A DNA stretch of 54,654 nt from Candidatus Babeliales bacterium (GCA_016929235.1 JAFGJD010000006.1:1-54654); one strand, 5' to 3'. Counted from the first letter of the stretch, positions 1 through 9,564 are shown. Numbers and translations are program-made. The notes: a model not told the origin generated them from the letters alone.

Positions 1-402
1 ATCGCGACCCTCCATCACGATATCATGTTTACGCGAAAACTCTCGTTGAAATTTTAAGAGTGAATCACGAACATATTGATTAGTAGAGACACGGGAGGAT
101 AGCTCATCCATAACACCCGTCTTTAGATGCTGGGTTATATCTACACCCTTAAAAACCAGTTGTGCCCCTGTCTCAGGTTTATAAAAATAGCTCAGGTTAT
201 TTTTTGCAAGCGCCTCGGCGACATCTTCTTGGCGAGGCGCTCCTATAGTAGCGACAGAGTATCCGTAATGCGTTGATAAAATATATGCTAAAGCTCTGTA
301 CAGAAGCCCTGTGGAAACATAATAAAAACAAAGTTCTTTTGCCAGGAGACGAGCCATCGTTGATTTGCCGCTTGCCGCGGGACCATCAATCGAAATTATC
401 AT
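1..402 (-). CDS. cmk: Cytidylate kinase, N-terminal part (runs off the window)
   Basis: Phosphorylates CMP and dCMP with ATP in cytoplasmic pyrimidine nucleotide synthesis. Read on the minus strand from an ATG at 402, the protein opens MIISIDGPAASGKST, which is the P-loop typical of CMP kinases at residues 6-14. The visible 134 residues end in EGRD, the start of the conserved GRDIGT substrate-binding motif, so the catalytic C-terminal part lies outside the window. The start is fixed by the recJ stop at 418-420, 15 bases upstream, which makes cmk the probable next gene in a recJ-cmk transcript. The P-loop plus the GRD position make the family assignment firm. Confidence 0.88.
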   Translation of the reverse strand, partial: MIISIDGPAASGKSTMARLLAKELCFYYVSTGLLYRALAYILSTHYGYSVATIGAPRQEDVAEALAKNNLSYFYKPETGAQLVFKGVDITQHLKTGVMDELSSRVSTNQYVRDSLLKFQREFSRKHDIVMEGRD

Positions 403-417
403 ATAAAAACCCCATAG

Positions 418-2145
418 TTACACAGCGATATCAATACCGGTTAATTCAATATTTGTCTTTCCATTCCAATAATTTTCGTGAACCTGCGCTGCAACTGAGA
501 ACGATTCGGTGCCCATGTTTTGTAAAACGTCAAATAGATCTGGCCTATTGAAAAAAATAACTGGCTTTATAATTCCTTCAGCAAAGATCTGACATTTGAC
601 ATGCGCATCTTTCAAAATACGCGGCGCTTGTACCAACGACACATCGTGAAGCACAAAGACTGGCATCTCATTTGCATTGCCAAACGGCTCAAGATACGCC
701 ATATCCTGCAAAGTGCGTTTGTTAAGATCAGGCAATTTAAGTGCTGCATGTATAACGAGCTTTTGCTTAAGATCCTCTTCGCTCAATTGCTCACGAATAC
801 AGTGTTCCATATGTTCTTTTAAAGCAGGAACGGATGTTAAAAGTAAGGATAATCCAGCAGCATTCGCATGACCGCCAAAACTCGTCAGAAGATGCTCGCC
901 AGATTTCAATGCTTGAAAGATATCAAATTCAGGGATAGAACGGCACGATCCCTTTGCAATGCCATCCTTACTGAGGTGCAAGAGAATCGTAGGCTTACCG
1001 TAGGCACCAACTAATCGTGACGCAACCAATCCGATCACACCTGGCGGCCATGATTCGCTTGCAGCGATAATGCAATGTTCTTTTTTAAGATTAATATGCC
1101 CCGCTTCAATTTCTGCTACTACCTCGTTAAAGATAGATTTCTCGATATCCTTACGAGCCTGATTTAGCTCATACAACACTGCACCAATATGCTCTGTTTC
1201 TTTTTTATCTGTTCCCAAAAGAAACTTTACACCTTTCCGTGGATCTTCCAGGCGACCGAGTGCATTCAATTGAGGAGCCACCGCAAATCCAATATCGCTC
1301 GATGACACCGATGGTTTTATAAGATTGACATTACTGCATAACACCTGCAATGAGTAGCTCGTATTCTCCTTGACTATCCGCAACCCTTCGCGCACCCAGA
1401 ACCGATTTTCACCTAATAATGGAACAACGTCTGCTATTGTACCTAACAAAAGAAACTCATAGACACGCTCAGGCAATTGCATTTTTTTGTATTCGTACAA
1501 GAGAGACATCACTTTAAAAATAACACCAACTCCAGCGAGATACTTAAATGGATATTCACAATCCTGGCGTTGTGGATTAACAATTGCATACGCATTGGGC
1601 AGCTGATCATGTGGTTTATGGTGATCTGTTATAACAACATCAATATCATTTGCCTGTGCTAGCTCAACTGCTTCGTGCGCCGTAATTCCGTTATCTACGG
1701 TAATAATCAACGAATAGCCGCTATCGATAGCTTTCCCCACAATTTTCTTCGAAAGACCATACCCATCTCTTACTCGATGCGGCAGATAAAAATTTACCTT
1801 AGCACCCAATGGCAAGAGACATTCAAGTGCAAGTGCAGTTGATGAAATACCATCAACATCGTAGTCGCCAAAAATAAGTATCTTTTCTTGTGCTTCAACC
1901 GCACGAATAATTCTTTGTACTGCCTTTTCAGCATCTTGAAGCAACGATGCATGCGCAACATCTTTCTCATACGAACTAAATAGAAACGAATCGATTTTTT
2001 CTCGCGATGTTAACCCGCGGTATTGAAGAACTTGCACAATAGGAAGAGAAAGATTGTAAAGAGATGCGAGGTCTAAACTCTGTTGTTCATCTACATGTGG
2101 CAAAAGCCACATGTACTTAGCACCCTGCAAAAAGGTGTTGGGCAT
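418..2145 (-). CDS. recJ: Single-stranded-DNA-specific exonuclease RecJ
   Basis: A 5'-3' single-strand DNA exonuclease of the DHH superfamily, used in recombination and mismatch repair. The 575-residue length is normal for RecJ. Visible motifs are GDYDVDG at about 93-99 (motif I), TVDNGI near 149-154, ITDHH near 172-176 (the DHH motif) and GGHANAAG near 430 in the DHHA1 domain. All are metal or substrate ligands and look intact. The start is chosen at MPNTF because GAGG lies 6 bases upstream of that ATG. The gene stands 15 bases ahead of cmk on the same strand. Confidence 0.95.
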   Translation of the reverse strand: MPNTFLQGAKYMWLLPHVDEQQSLDLASLYNLSLPIVQVLQYRGLTSREKIDSFLFSSYEKDVAHASLLQDAEKAVQRIIRAVEAQEKILIFGDYDVDGISSTALALECLLPLGAKVNFYLPHRVRDGYGLSKKIVGKAIDSGYSLIITVDNGITAHEAVELAQANDIDVVITDHHKPHDQLPNAYAIVNPQRQDCEYPFKYLAGVGVIFKVMSLLYEYKKMQLPERVYEFLLLGTIADVVPLLGENRFWVREGLRIVKENTSYSLQVLCSNVNLIKPSVSSSDIGFAVAPQLNALGRLEDPRKGVKFLLGTDKKETEHIGAVLYELNQARKDIEKSIFNEVVAEIEAGHINLKKEHCIIAASESWPPGVIGLVASRLVGAYGKPTILLHLSKDGIAKGSCRSIPEFDIFQALKSGEHLLTSFGGHANAAGLSLLLTSVPALKEHMEHCIREQLSEEDLKQKLVIHAALKLPDLNKRTLQDMAYLEPFGNANEMPVFVLHDVSLVQAPRILKDAHVKCQIFAEGIIKPVIFFNRPDLFDVLQNMGTESFSVAAQVHENYWNGKTNIELTGIDIAV

Positions 2146-2211
2146 GTCTATCCTCGAATAATAACATGCCCAACATAATGCTATAGATCCGCGTATGACG
2201 CAAGCTAGAAA

Positions 2212-2652
2212 TCATTGATGCCCGTCTTCGTGATCCCATGAGATCGAAAGTTTTGGATATGGAGTGTCTGGATTGATTTTAATCACGTAATACTGGTTTT
2301 TTCTTATCTTATCTCTTGAAGTAGCAGACACGCCGGTTACCTGGCCACGCTTCGTCCAGATATCTTGTGGAGTCCAGAGATTATTGAAGGAGGGTTCTTC
2401 AGTGCCCGTTTTTTCTGAAAGAGTTGCCCTTAACCCAGTTCCGACAGCTTCAAGCCTTAACTTCCATTTACCTCTTACAACCTCTCCAAATGCAGTCGCA
2501 GTGTGCCATCGAGAATGTTTTAAATCTTTCAAATCACTGGATAAAGAACTATCGACCTCGACACAGTATTGAGCCACGGGGAAATACACATAGCCACATA
2601 CAGTACCACATAATAATAAGATACCCACTAGTAAACTAATCGTAAGCTTCAT
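2212..2652 (-). CDS. Small exported or membrane-anchored protein, unknown
   Basis: Not recognised. The 146-residue product starts with a hydrophobic segment (residues 4-26, rich in L, I, V, G and C) that could be a signal peptide or a single N-terminal anchor. The remaining ~115 residues are polar, with several Trp and Arg, and look like a small beta-rich extracytoplasmic domain. The start is supported by AGAGGAG 6 bases ahead of the ATG. It lies between lysS and recJ on the same strand with 60-70 base gaps, so it may belong to either transcript. No catalytic motif was seen. Confidence 0.7.
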   Translation of the reverse strand: MKLTISLLVGILLLCGTVCGYVYFPVAQYCVEVDSSLSSDLKDLKHSRWHTATAFGEVVRGKWKLRLEAVGTGLRATLSEKTGTEEPSFNNLWTPQDIWTKRGQVTGVSATSRDKIRKNQYYVIKINPDTPYPKLSISWDHEDGHQ

Positions 2653-2720
2653 AGATTCTCCTCTCAGTACACATCACATAACATCACAGTAACAAGAAGA
2701 GATTATCTAAGACAATGGTA

Positions 2721-4223
2721 TTACTCATTTTTGGTTTTCAAAGTTGGAAAGAGAATCACATCCTTAATGGAAGTCGTATTAGTCACCAACATCGTTAAAC
2801 GATCGATACCAACACCAACGCCAACGGTAGGAGGAAGACCATACTCAAGCGCACGCACATAGTCATCATCATAGTGCATCGCTTCAACATCACCCTCGCT
2901 TTTTGCTTGTGCCTGTTCCCTAAAACGCTCTGCTTGATCAAATGGGTCATTAAGCTCGTTGAATCCATTAGCAAGTTCCATGCCACCGATAAACAACTCA
3001 AACCGTGCGGCAATTGTTGGATTATCTTTATCACGCTTTGCAAGCGGAGAGACCTCAATTGGAAAATCTATGATAAAGGTTGGATAAATTAATTTTCCTT
3101 CCACCAACTCTTCAAACAATATATAGATCTTTTCATTATATGAAGCATGTTGACGCGGTACGGCAATCTTGTGCTTTTTCAAGGTAGCATCAATAAATTT
3201 TTCGGAGATTTCTTTCTCTGATAAACCACCAATCTCAATCAATGATGATCTCATCGGAATACGTGCAAATGATGCTGAGAAATCAATCGTCTGCTCACCA
3301 AATGAAACCTTTAGTGCTCCTACAGCTTCCGTCATGGCAGAACGGATCAACGCTTCGACAAATGCCATCGCATATTCGTAATCCTGATATGCCGTATAAA
3401 ATTCAAGCATGGTAAATTCAGGATTATGCTTGGTTGAAATCCCTTCATTTCTGAAATTACGATTAATCTCATATACACGCTCAAAACCCCCAACAACCAA
3501 TCGTTTCAAATATAGTTCAGGAGCAATTCGCAAATACAGATCCATATCATAAGTATTATGGTGCGTTACAAACGGTCGCGCATTCGCACCACCTGGAATC
3601 GGATGAAGCATTGGTGTTTCTACTTCAAGATAACCATGATCATCTAAATAACGACGTAGCTCACGGACCAACTTAGATCGAATTATAAACTTATCTTTAG
3701 TTTCTGGATTACTCATCAGGTCGAGGTACCGCTGACGATATCGTACTTCTATATCAGCAAGACCATGATATTTTTCTGGAAGCGGATGTAGACATTTACT
3801 TAAGAGGACAAACTTAGCAACCTTCAGAGTTATCTCACCCGTCTTGGTCTTAAATGAGGTCCCCGTTACCCAGACAATATCGCCCATATCTATCATGGTG
3901 TTAAAGAGGGTAAATGCCTCTTCGCCTACAACATCTTGACGAATGTAGAGTTGTAAGCGATCATCTTGGTCTTGGAGATTTGCAAAAATTGTTTTGCCGT
4001 GATGACGAATAGTCATAAGTCGACCAGCAAGCGAATATTCAACAATCTCCTGCTCATCATCAAAGCGAGAAATGATTGTTTTTGTTGTGATTCCAACAGG
4101 TATACATGGTGGCCATGCTTCTATACCCTGTTCTTTGAGCTTGGCAACTTTTTCCACACGTACATCGTGCTCACTGCGATCCGTGTCTTGCATCGTATTT
4201 TGGGACGTTGGTTTTGTATCCAT
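2721..4223 (-). CDS. lysS: Lysyl-tRNA synthetase, class II
   Basis: Charges tRNA-Lys with lysine. At 500 residues it has the normal LysS length. An N-terminal OB-fold anticodon-binding domain (about residues 60-170) is followed by the class II catalytic core. Motif 2 is visible as FRNEGISTKHNPEFTMLE in the middle of the protein, and motif 3 as GVGIDRLTML near the C-terminus. The start at 4223 has only a weak upstream AAGAG. A second ATG lies 10 codons in (MQDTD), so the first few residues are uncertain. It is the last gene of a same-strand group with the sod gene, a small secreted protein and an FtsB-like protein. Confidence 0.96.
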   Translation of the reverse strand: MDTKPTSQNTMQDTDRSEHDVRVEKVAKLKEQGIEAWPPCIPVGITTKTIISRFDDEQEIVEYSLAGRLMTIRHHGKTIFANLQDQDDRLQLYIRQDVVGEEAFTLFNTMIDMGDIVWVTGTSFKTKTGEITLKVAKFVLLSKCLHPLPEKYHGLADIEVRYRQRYLDLMSNPETKDKFIIRSKLVRELRRYLDDHGYLEVETPMLHPIPGGANARPFVTHHNTYDMDLYLRIAPELYLKRLVVGGFERVYEINRNFRNEGISTKHNPEFTMLEFYTAYQDYEYAMAFVEALIRSAMTEAVGALKVSFGEQTIDFSASFARIPMRSSLIEIGGLSEKEISEKFIDATLKKHKIAVPRQHASYNEKIYILFEELVEGKLIYPTFIIDFPIEVSPLAKRDKDNPTIAARFELFIGGMELANGFNELNDPFDQAERFREQAQAKSEGDVEAMHYDDDYVRALEYGLPPTVGVGVGIDRLTMLVTNTTSIKDVILFPTLKTKNE

Positions 4224-4300
4224 AGCGCAAAGCTCTTATTAGTTACGGGTTATTTTTGCTTGACTACTGCTAAGCAGTATACAAAACCAAAGCTATTTTG

Positions 4301-4912
4301 CTAAGAAACGGCATTTTTATAAAGTTGCTCAACGGTATCCCAATTGACGACGTGCCACCAGGCAGTAATAAAATCAGGCCGCTTATTCTGGTATTTTAGG
4401 TAGTACGCGTGCTCCCAGAGATCGAGGGCAAGAAGAGGCTCCTTACCATAAGACAATGGCGTATCTTGATCCTGTGTTGTCATGATCTCAAGCGTATGCT
4501 CTGATGTCACTACTAACCATGTCCAGCCACTTCCAAACAACGACCGAGCCGCCCCTGTAAAACGATCCTTGAAGGAATCAAAACTACCAAATTCCTGTTC
4601 AATTGCATGTGCCACCTCACCTTGGGGAGTACCCCCACCACCCGGCTTCATGCAGGTCCAGAACAAGGTATGATTTGCAAAACCACCTCCGAAATTCCGC
4701 AGGCCATGACGAATATCTTCAGGAATCGAGTCCAGATGCCGCAATAAATCATTAATGGTTTGCTTGAAAAGTTCTGGATGTTTTTGAAGAAGTTCATTGG
4801 TCTTGTTCAAATATCCACGATGATGTCGATCATAATGAATCTCCATTGTTCGAGCGTCAAGATATGGCTCAAGCGCATCATATGAATAAGGAAGTGGAGG
4901 AAGAACAAACAT
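4301..4912 (-). CDS. sodA: Superoxide dismutase, Mn/Fe family
   Basis: Converts superoxide to oxygen and hydrogen peroxide. The 203 residues match the family length. The four metal ligands are present: H26 (IHYDRHH), H81 (NHTLFW), D164 and H168 (DLWEHAYY). Gly rather than Gln occurs in the GGGFANH segment, and a Gln occurs in the TTQDQD segment. Both favour a manganese-type enzyme, though metal use cannot be decided from sequence alone. There is no signal peptide, so it should be cytoplasmic. AAGGA 5 bases before the ATG supports the start. The gene lies 9 bases after the upstream secreted protein, so the two are probably cotranscribed. Confidence 0.93.
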   Translation of the reverse strand: MFVLPPLPYSYDALEPYLDARTMEIHYDRHHRGYLNKTNELLQKHPELFKQTINDLLRHLDSIPEDIRHGLRNFGGGFANHTLFWTCMKPGGGGTPQGEVAHAIEQEFGSFDSFKDRFTGAARSLFGSGWTWLVVTSEHTLEIMTTQDQDTPLSYGKEPLLALDLWEHAYYLKYQNKRPDFITAWWHVVNWDTVEQLYKNAVS

Positions 4913-4921
4913 GAATATCCT

Positions 4922-5380
4922 TTAGTTCCTTAGAGCAATATTTGCTGTTGCATCAGCGGCTTCAAAAAACTTTTTGGTAAAGTCGATCACAAGCGTGGGA
5001 TCATAAAGTTTACAGCTAAAGACGTCAATATAGGCAGTGTTGGTAAAATTAGCAAAATGGCCTGAAATAAGTGAGGTTTCAATTAATTGAGTCATGGAAA
5101 ATCCAGAAACTTTTTCATCATCCCCAAAGTGTACGACCTGGCATTCTCCAAATCGTCGCATCTCAATCAACTCGCATAATTGTACTACATAATCACGGAT
5201 TGCATCAGCTGAACGTATCGTCTCAGGATTACAATCATGAAGATCAATACTCGTCAGCACACCCCACACCTCTCCCTGATCGTATGCTTCTTGAATTGTT
5301 TCATATGAATCGCATCGAACAGCTGCATGTACATTAATAAAACCAACTGTCATAATCAGAGCTAAACATAATTTCTTCAT
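4922..5380 (-). CDS. Small secreted protein, unknown
   Basis: Not recognised. It has 152 residues with a cleavable-looking signal peptide (MKKLCLALIMTVGFINVHA, residues 1-19), so it is predicted to be periplasmic or outer-surface. Four Cys remain in the mature part, which could form disulfides. No known active-site motif is visible. AAGGA precedes the start. It sits 14 bases after the FtsB-like gene and 9 bases ahead of the superoxide dismutase gene, within one transcript. Confidence 0.75.
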   Translation of the reverse strand: MKKLCLALIMTVGFINVHAAVRCDSYETIQEAYDQGEVWGVLTSIDLHDCNPETIRSADAIRDYVVQLCELIEMRRFGECQVVHFGDDEKVSGFSMTQLIETSLISGHFANFTNTAYIDVFSCKLYDPTLVIDFTKKFFEAADATANIALRN

Positions 5381-5394
5381 TGAATCACTTTTCC

Positions 5395-5688
5395 TTATTC
5401 AGTAATACTGCTGCGATAATACACAATATCGCCCTCGCGGGCTAAACCGAGATGCTCTCGTGCTAATTTTTCCTTATAAAATGAATCTGTTTTCCAACGA
5501 TCTATTTCACACTCGAGCTTTGCCACCTCAATCCTCTGGGCGGCGATTTTATCAGATAATCCGAGATTCTCAATATGAAGTTGTCGACGAGCTTGTATTC
5601 CATGTGTACCACATAAATACATAAAAATAAAAACAACAACTTCTATACCAAAAAAAATACGAAACAGTGTTTGTTTTAAGGACAGCAT
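5395..5688 (-). CDS. FtsB/DivIC-like septum formation protein
   Basis: Probably a small bitopic cell-division protein of the septum formation initiator family. The 97 residues show the characteristic order: a short cytoplasmic N-terminus, one transmembrane helix (about residues 10-27), a coiled-coil segment (about 30-70, LSDKIAAQRIEVAKLECEI) and a short tail ending EHLGLAREGDIVYY. That tail resembles the 'AREKLGMVKPGE' type ending of FtsB relatives. The assignment rests on layout and this tail rather than on catalytic residues. It is the first gene of the minus-strand group running to lysS, divergent from the ctpA-type protease. Confidence 0.65.
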   Translation of the reverse strand: MLSLKQTLFRIFFGIEVVVFIFMYLCGTHGIQARRQLHIENLGLSDKIAAQRIEVAKLECEIDRWKTDSFYKEKLAREHLGLAREGDIVYYRSSITE

Positions 5689-5779
5689 ACCCCGCTCCCT
5701 TTCTTAAAGAATAAACTAGCATCACCGTACTCAATTATGGTACCTTACGTACAGAGTTATCATCAAAAAAGGAATAGTA

Positions 5780-7270
5780 ATGAAGTCAGCAATTCTCTCT
5801 GTTATCCTCTGCATGCCCATTCTTGCTCAAGAAGAACCTATCCTTGCAGACACATCACAAGAACCAGAAAATCATGATGCATTCGACAAGGAGATCTATA
5901 ACTGGACTAAGACGCTCTCTGAGGCATTCCACCTCATGAAGACAAAATATTACGTTAAGAAATTTGATATCCAAGATGCAATGTCCAATTGTATCGATTC
6001 ATTTGTGAGCCAAGATCCACACAGCTCCTTCATGAATCCAAAGTCATACAAAGATATCATTGACTCAACAAACGGAGAGTTTTTTGGAATCGGCGTGGTT
6101 ATCTCAACAAACAAAGCCCCCGAGGAAGAATTTCTTCCTATCCTGGATACTGTTCCTGATGGCCCAGCAGATCACGCTGGACTGGTGCAAGGTGATAAGA
6201 TTATTGAGATTGATGGCCTAGCGCTCAGAGGCATGACTTCTGATGAAGCAACTGCAAAATTAAAAGGTGAGCGTAATTCAAAAGTTCACTTAAAGGTCAT
6301 TCGTGATGGATACGCTGAGCCACTGAAATTTGATATTACTCGTGACGTTGTCAAGGATCAAAATTCACTGTGTTACCACTTTAAAGACAATGATGTGTAC
6401 TACATTCATTTGGCAATGTTCACACAAAACGCTCCGCAACAAATTGAAGCTCTTCTCCAAAAAGCTCAAAAAAAATCATGCAAAGGCATTATACTCGACC
6501 TACGCAATAACTCAGGAGGCCTTCTTCCCTCAGCAGTTGATCTTGCGGGTATTTTTATTGATAAGGGCAGTGTTGTCGTTACAACTCGCGATCGCAACAA
6601 TACGATCCAGGAAACGTTCTCTACCACACGCGATCCGATCAATATCTCAGGAATACCTCTTTTTGTCCTCGTAAATAACTATACCGCATCCGCAGCAGAA
6701 ATTCTTGCGGGCTGTCTTCAAACCTATGCCGATCGCATAGCACAACAATCAAAAAATAAAAAACAGGATAGATTGTTAGTTTTCCTTGTTGGCACAACTA
6801 CATTTGGAAAAGGCTCTGTACAAGAAGTAATACCAGTCAGCAATGATTGCGCCGTTAAAATAACTACATCATTATATTTTTTACCAAACAACATCACGAT
6901 TCAAGGTGTCGGTATAACACCCGACATAACGATTGATAGTAAGCTGCCGCCAACAGAACAGATGGTCTGGGTCAATAAACATTATGGCCGAGAAAGCGCG
7001 CTGAAACATTCCATCAAAACTAATGCGCAAGAAAAAGATGCTCAGAAAAAATCTAAAAATACTGGCGAAGAAAAAACTGAAAAAAAATCAACGAAAGAGC
7101 GTCGTAAAGAAATGATCATGCGTGATTCACAAATTCAAGATACACTTACCTGTATTAATATCTTGAACCTAAACCCGCAAGCATGGAATGCCAGAACTGA
7201 TGCAATCAAACTATTGAAGAAAACATTTGTGAATGGTAACGAACTTGTTCTAGAAGAAGTAAAGGCATAA
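5780..7270 (+). CDS. ctpA: C-terminal processing serine peptidase (S41 family)
   Basis: A periplasmic Ser/Lys protease that trims or degrades proteins from their C-termini. It has a signal peptide (residues 1-16, ending ILA), a PDZ domain (about 100-185, with FFGIGVV and GDKIIEIDG) and an S41 catalytic domain (about 200-395). The catalytic Ser is in NYTASAAE (S304) and the general-base Lys in TFGKGS (K344). They are separated by a Lys-rich insert near 322-331, longer than usual. A second Lys/Glu-rich, probably disordered stretch spans about 415-445. AAGGA precedes the start. The stop overlaps the next ATG by one base (TAATG), so translation is probably coupled. Confidence 0.93.
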   Translation: MKSAILSVILCMPILAQEEPILADTSQEPENHDAFDKEIYNWTKTLSEAFHLMKTKYYVKKFDIQDAMSNCIDSFVSQDPHSSFMNPKSYKDIIDSTNGEFFGIGVVISTNKAPEEEFLPILDTVPDGPADHAGLVQGDKIIEIDGLALRGMTSDEATAKLKGERNSKVHLKVIRDGYAEPLKFDITRDVVKDQNSLCYHFKDNDVYYIHLAMFTQNAPQQIEALLQKAQKKSCKGIILDLRNNSGGLLPSAVDLAGIFIDKGSVVVTTRDRNNTIQETFSTTRDPINISGIPLFVLVNNYTASAAEILAGCLQTYADRIAQQSKNKKQDRLLVFLVGTTTFGKGSVQEVIPVSNDCAVKITTSLYFLPNNITIQGVGITPDITIDSKLPPTEQMVWVNKHYGRESALKHSIKTNAQEKDAQKKSKNTGEEKTEKKSTKERRKEMIMRDSQIQDTLTCINILNLNPQAWNARTDAIKLLKKTFVNGNELVLEEVKA

Positions 7271-7971
7271 TGAACCACCCACTCAATAAATATTTGGCAC
7301 AAGCTGGCGTAACGTCACGGCGGAAGGCCGTCGACTTAATAAAGTCAGGCGCTGTAACGGTCAATAACCATGTCGTTAAAGAGCCTTATCATCAAGTATC
7401 CAGTGATGACACAATCAAAGTAAACGGAGCGTTAATTCATCAGATCATTGTAAAACACGTATTTATTCTCAATAAACCTAAGGGATACATAACAACCACA
7501 TCTGATGATCGCAAGCGTAGAACCGTTATGGATCTGTTTGTCGACATCAAAGAGCGACTCTTTCCTATAGGAAGACTCGATAAAGACACAACTGGTGTAT
7601 TACTCATCACCAACGATGGAGACTTAGCCCATAAACTCTCACACCCCCGCTACGAAGTTGCCAAAGTCTATGACGTGGTCCTTGATCGTCCATTTGAGCA
7701 TAGGGATTATGAACTCATCAAGCGAGGGCTTCGACTCTCAGACGGTATAATCAAAGTGGATCACATTGTTTACAGAAAGCACAGTAAAAAGGTTAGGCTC
7801 TCACTACACAGCGGTAAAAATAGAATCGTTCGCAGGATCTTCGAGCACATCGGCTATGAGGTCAAGGCACTCGATCGAAAAGCTTACGCAGGGCTAACGC
7901 ACTTCGGTCTTGCGCGAGGCGCATGGCGATCGTTGACTAAGCAAGAGCACTCAAAATTGACTGCACGCTAA
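7270..7971 (+). CDS. rluB: rRNA pseudouridine synthase, RluB/RsuA family
   Basis: Isomerises a specific uridine in ribosomal RNA. The 233 residues comprise an N-terminal S4 RNA-binding domain (about 1-60, LAQAGVTSRRKAVDLI) and a pseudouridine synthase domain containing GRLDKDTTGVLL with the catalytic Asp. The C-terminal KNRIVRRIFEHIGYEV segment is typical of RluB/RsuA. Whether the target is in the large or small subunit RNA cannot be told with certainty. The start overlaps the ctpA stop. The gene converges on rpsI with only 2 bases between the stops, leaving no room for a terminator. Confidence 0.9.
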   Translation: MNHPLNKYLAQAGVTSRRKAVDLIKSGAVTVNNHVVKEPYHQVSSDDTIKVNGALIHQIIVKHVFILNKPKGYITTTSDDRKRRTVMDLFVDIKERLFPIGRLDKDTTGVLLITNDGDLAHKLSHPRYEVAKVYDVVLDRPFEHRDYELIKRGLRLSDGIIKVDHIVYRKHSKKVRLSLHSGKNRIVRRIFEHIGYEVKALDRKAYAGLTHFGLARGAWRSLTKQEHSKLTAR

Positions 7972-7973
7972 TA

Positions 7974-8423
7974 TTAACGTTTCACGAATTGGAACTTACG
8001 ACGAGCCGCTTTTTGTCCATACTTCTTACGTTCCTTGTTGCGAGAGTCCACGGTCAAGAGACCATGTTTACGAAGTACAGATTTAAGGGATTCGTCAGTG
8101 CTAAGAAGAGCTCGTGCAAAGCCAAGTTTGACGGCATCAGCCTGACCAGCCTTACCTCCACCTTCAACAGAAACACGAACATCGTAATGAGACGCTTCAG
8201 CGCATACTCGCAATGGAGCAGTCGCTGAGAGACGGGACACTTCGGTATCAAAATATGATTCGGCAGGATAGTCGTTAACCATCATCTTGCCCGCACCGCG
8301 GTACAGCCATACACGCGCAACGGCGGCCTTACGACGGCCTACGCCATGCCCTGATTGAATGGGAGTTTTTTTGACTGCTTTCGCTGGTTTCTTGGTGGGG
8401 CGAGCTGCCTTCTTTTGTACCAT
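7974..8423 (-). CDS. rpsI: 30S ribosomal protein S9 (uS9)
   Basis: Component of the small ribosomal subunit head, whose C-terminal tail reaches the P-site tRNA. The body shows GVGRRKAAVARVW near residue 30 and the typical basic end KYGQKAARRKFQFVKR. A Lys/Pro/Ala-rich N-terminal tail of about 20 residues precedes the conserved domain. The start is placed at MVQKKAARP (8423), because AAGGA lies 10 bases upstream. A longer frame continues to 8474 but gives a non-conserved extension. rplM (L13), the usual partner, is not adjacent. Confidence 0.95.
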   Translation of the reverse strand: MVQKKAARPTKKPAKAVKKTPIQSGHGVGRRKAAVARVWLYRGAGKMMVNDYPAESYFDTEVSRLSATAPLRVCAEASHYDVRVSVEGGGKAGQADAVKLGFARALLSTDESLKSVLRKHGLLTVDSRNKERKKYGQKAARRKFQFVKR

Positions 8424-8537
8424 ATACCGATTAATCCTTGGTTCTATGTAAAAACGGTGATCCAAAGCGATCACCAGATTCTATCAATGATATCACTAGA
8501 TATGATAGCCCAACGACCTGATTTGTCAAAATGAACC

Positions 8538-8613
<76 letters not shown>

Positions 8614-8642
8614 AGCACTGTCTTGGGTTATGGCCTTTAAGT

Positions 8643-9005
8643 CTACCCTTCTAAGGCTTCTTGGCAAGCCAAACACCTAGTTGCATTGAGGTAAACACTT
8701 AATCGCTTTTCCGAGATGGGCTGCCCACAATCCACACAGATACCGTATTCGCCCGAATCGATGCGATCTATTACCTGGCGAATCATATTGTACTCTTCGA
8801 TTTCCTTATCCTGGAGTGAACTCCTGAGAGCCTCCATAGTCGACGAGAGAGCCTGGTCACCTATATCCTGGACCTGATCATCTGAGAACTTTTCGCTATA
8901 AAGCTCAACGAGTTCTTGTTCAAGCTGCTGTTTACGCTCCATCAGCTTATCCTTAATCCTCCCCAGATCCTGACGCACCTCTACTGAACTTTTTACCGCG
9001 CTCAC
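8643..9005 (-). CDS. DksA/TraR-family zinc-finger protein
   Basis: Probably an RNA-polymerase secondary-channel or related regulator of the DksA/TraR family. The 120 residues form a charged coiled-coil N-terminal region and a C-terminal C4 zinc finger: CVDC near 96-99 and CLAC near 114-117. The start is ambiguous. A GTG at 9005 overlaps tadA by 53 bases, while an ATG at 8942 (MERKQQ, 99 residues) lies just past the tadA stop with AAGGA 7 bases upstream. The GTG is kept because the RIKDKL segment before MERK looks like part of the family's coiled coil. Compared with E. coli DksA (151 residues) it is short. Confidence 0.82.
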   Translation of the reverse strand: MSAVKSSVEVRQDLGRIKDKLMERKQQLEQELVELYSEKFSDDQVQDIGDQALSSTMEALRSSLQDKEIEEYNMIRQVIDRIDSGEYGICVDCGQPISEKRLSVYLNATRCLACQEALEG

Positions 9006-9477
9006 TACCTACCCTTTTTTTTCTAAAAAATTCACGTAACAACTCTCCTGCTTCATGCGCTTTAACCCCACCGATTATCTCGAAAGGCAGCGTCCTGTCT
9101 CTGTATATCGAAAGTGTTCCAAGCTTGTCAAGATGAAAGCCAAACACAGGAGAATCTGCACCGTATATTACTCCTGCAAGCCGGCTTAATGCTATGGCAT
9201 GCAAACACATGGCACACGGCTCTAACGTCACATACAACCAAAATCCGTCTAGTCTCCAATCCCCATTTTTTTCACCTGCCTTGCGAAGAGCAAGTAATTC
9301 AGCATGGGCGGTTTGCGTATCAGTAGACTCTACTTGATTGTGCGCACGGGCAATCAGTGTACCATGCTTGTCAACCACAACGGCACCAACAGGAACCTCA
9401 TCCTTATCGAACGCCTTGTGCGCCTGCTTAAGCGCCTCTTGCATAAAACGTTCTCGGACTTTTTGGGGAATCTGCAT
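8953..9477 (-). CDS. tadA: tRNA-specific adenosine deaminase
   Basis: Deaminates A34 to inosine in the tRNA-Arg wobble position. The cytidine/deoxycytidylate deaminase fold shows the zinc and catalytic residues HAE (H58, E60) and PCAMC (C88, C91). The 174 residues include a basic, Gly/Ser-rich tail after FFRKKR that is dispensable-looking and overlaps the next gene. ATG at 9477 is preferred over an adjacent TTG because GGAG sits 8 bases upstream. It is transcribed together with the DksA-like gene. Confidence 0.93.
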   Translation of the reverse strand: MQIPQKVRERFMQEALKQAHKAFDKDEVPVGAVVVDKHGTLIARAHNQVESTDTQTAHAELLALRKAGEKNGDWRLDGFWLYVTLEPCAMCLHAIALSRLAGVIYGADSPVFGFHLDKLGTLSIYRDRTLPFEIIGGVKAHEAGELLREFFRKKRVGSERGKKFSRGASGSGED

Positions 9478-9564
9478 CAAATATACTCCGCACGCATTTT
9501 AAAATCATGACTTATTATCACCAGTATATTGGAAAAAATTACCAGATAATAGTAAGCTACCTGA

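Noticed and set aside
4261-4290. Inverted repeat TACTGC/GCAGTA between sod and lysS as a terminator
   Set aside because: The stem is only 6 bases and no T-run follows on the minus strand. The two genes are probably cotranscribed.
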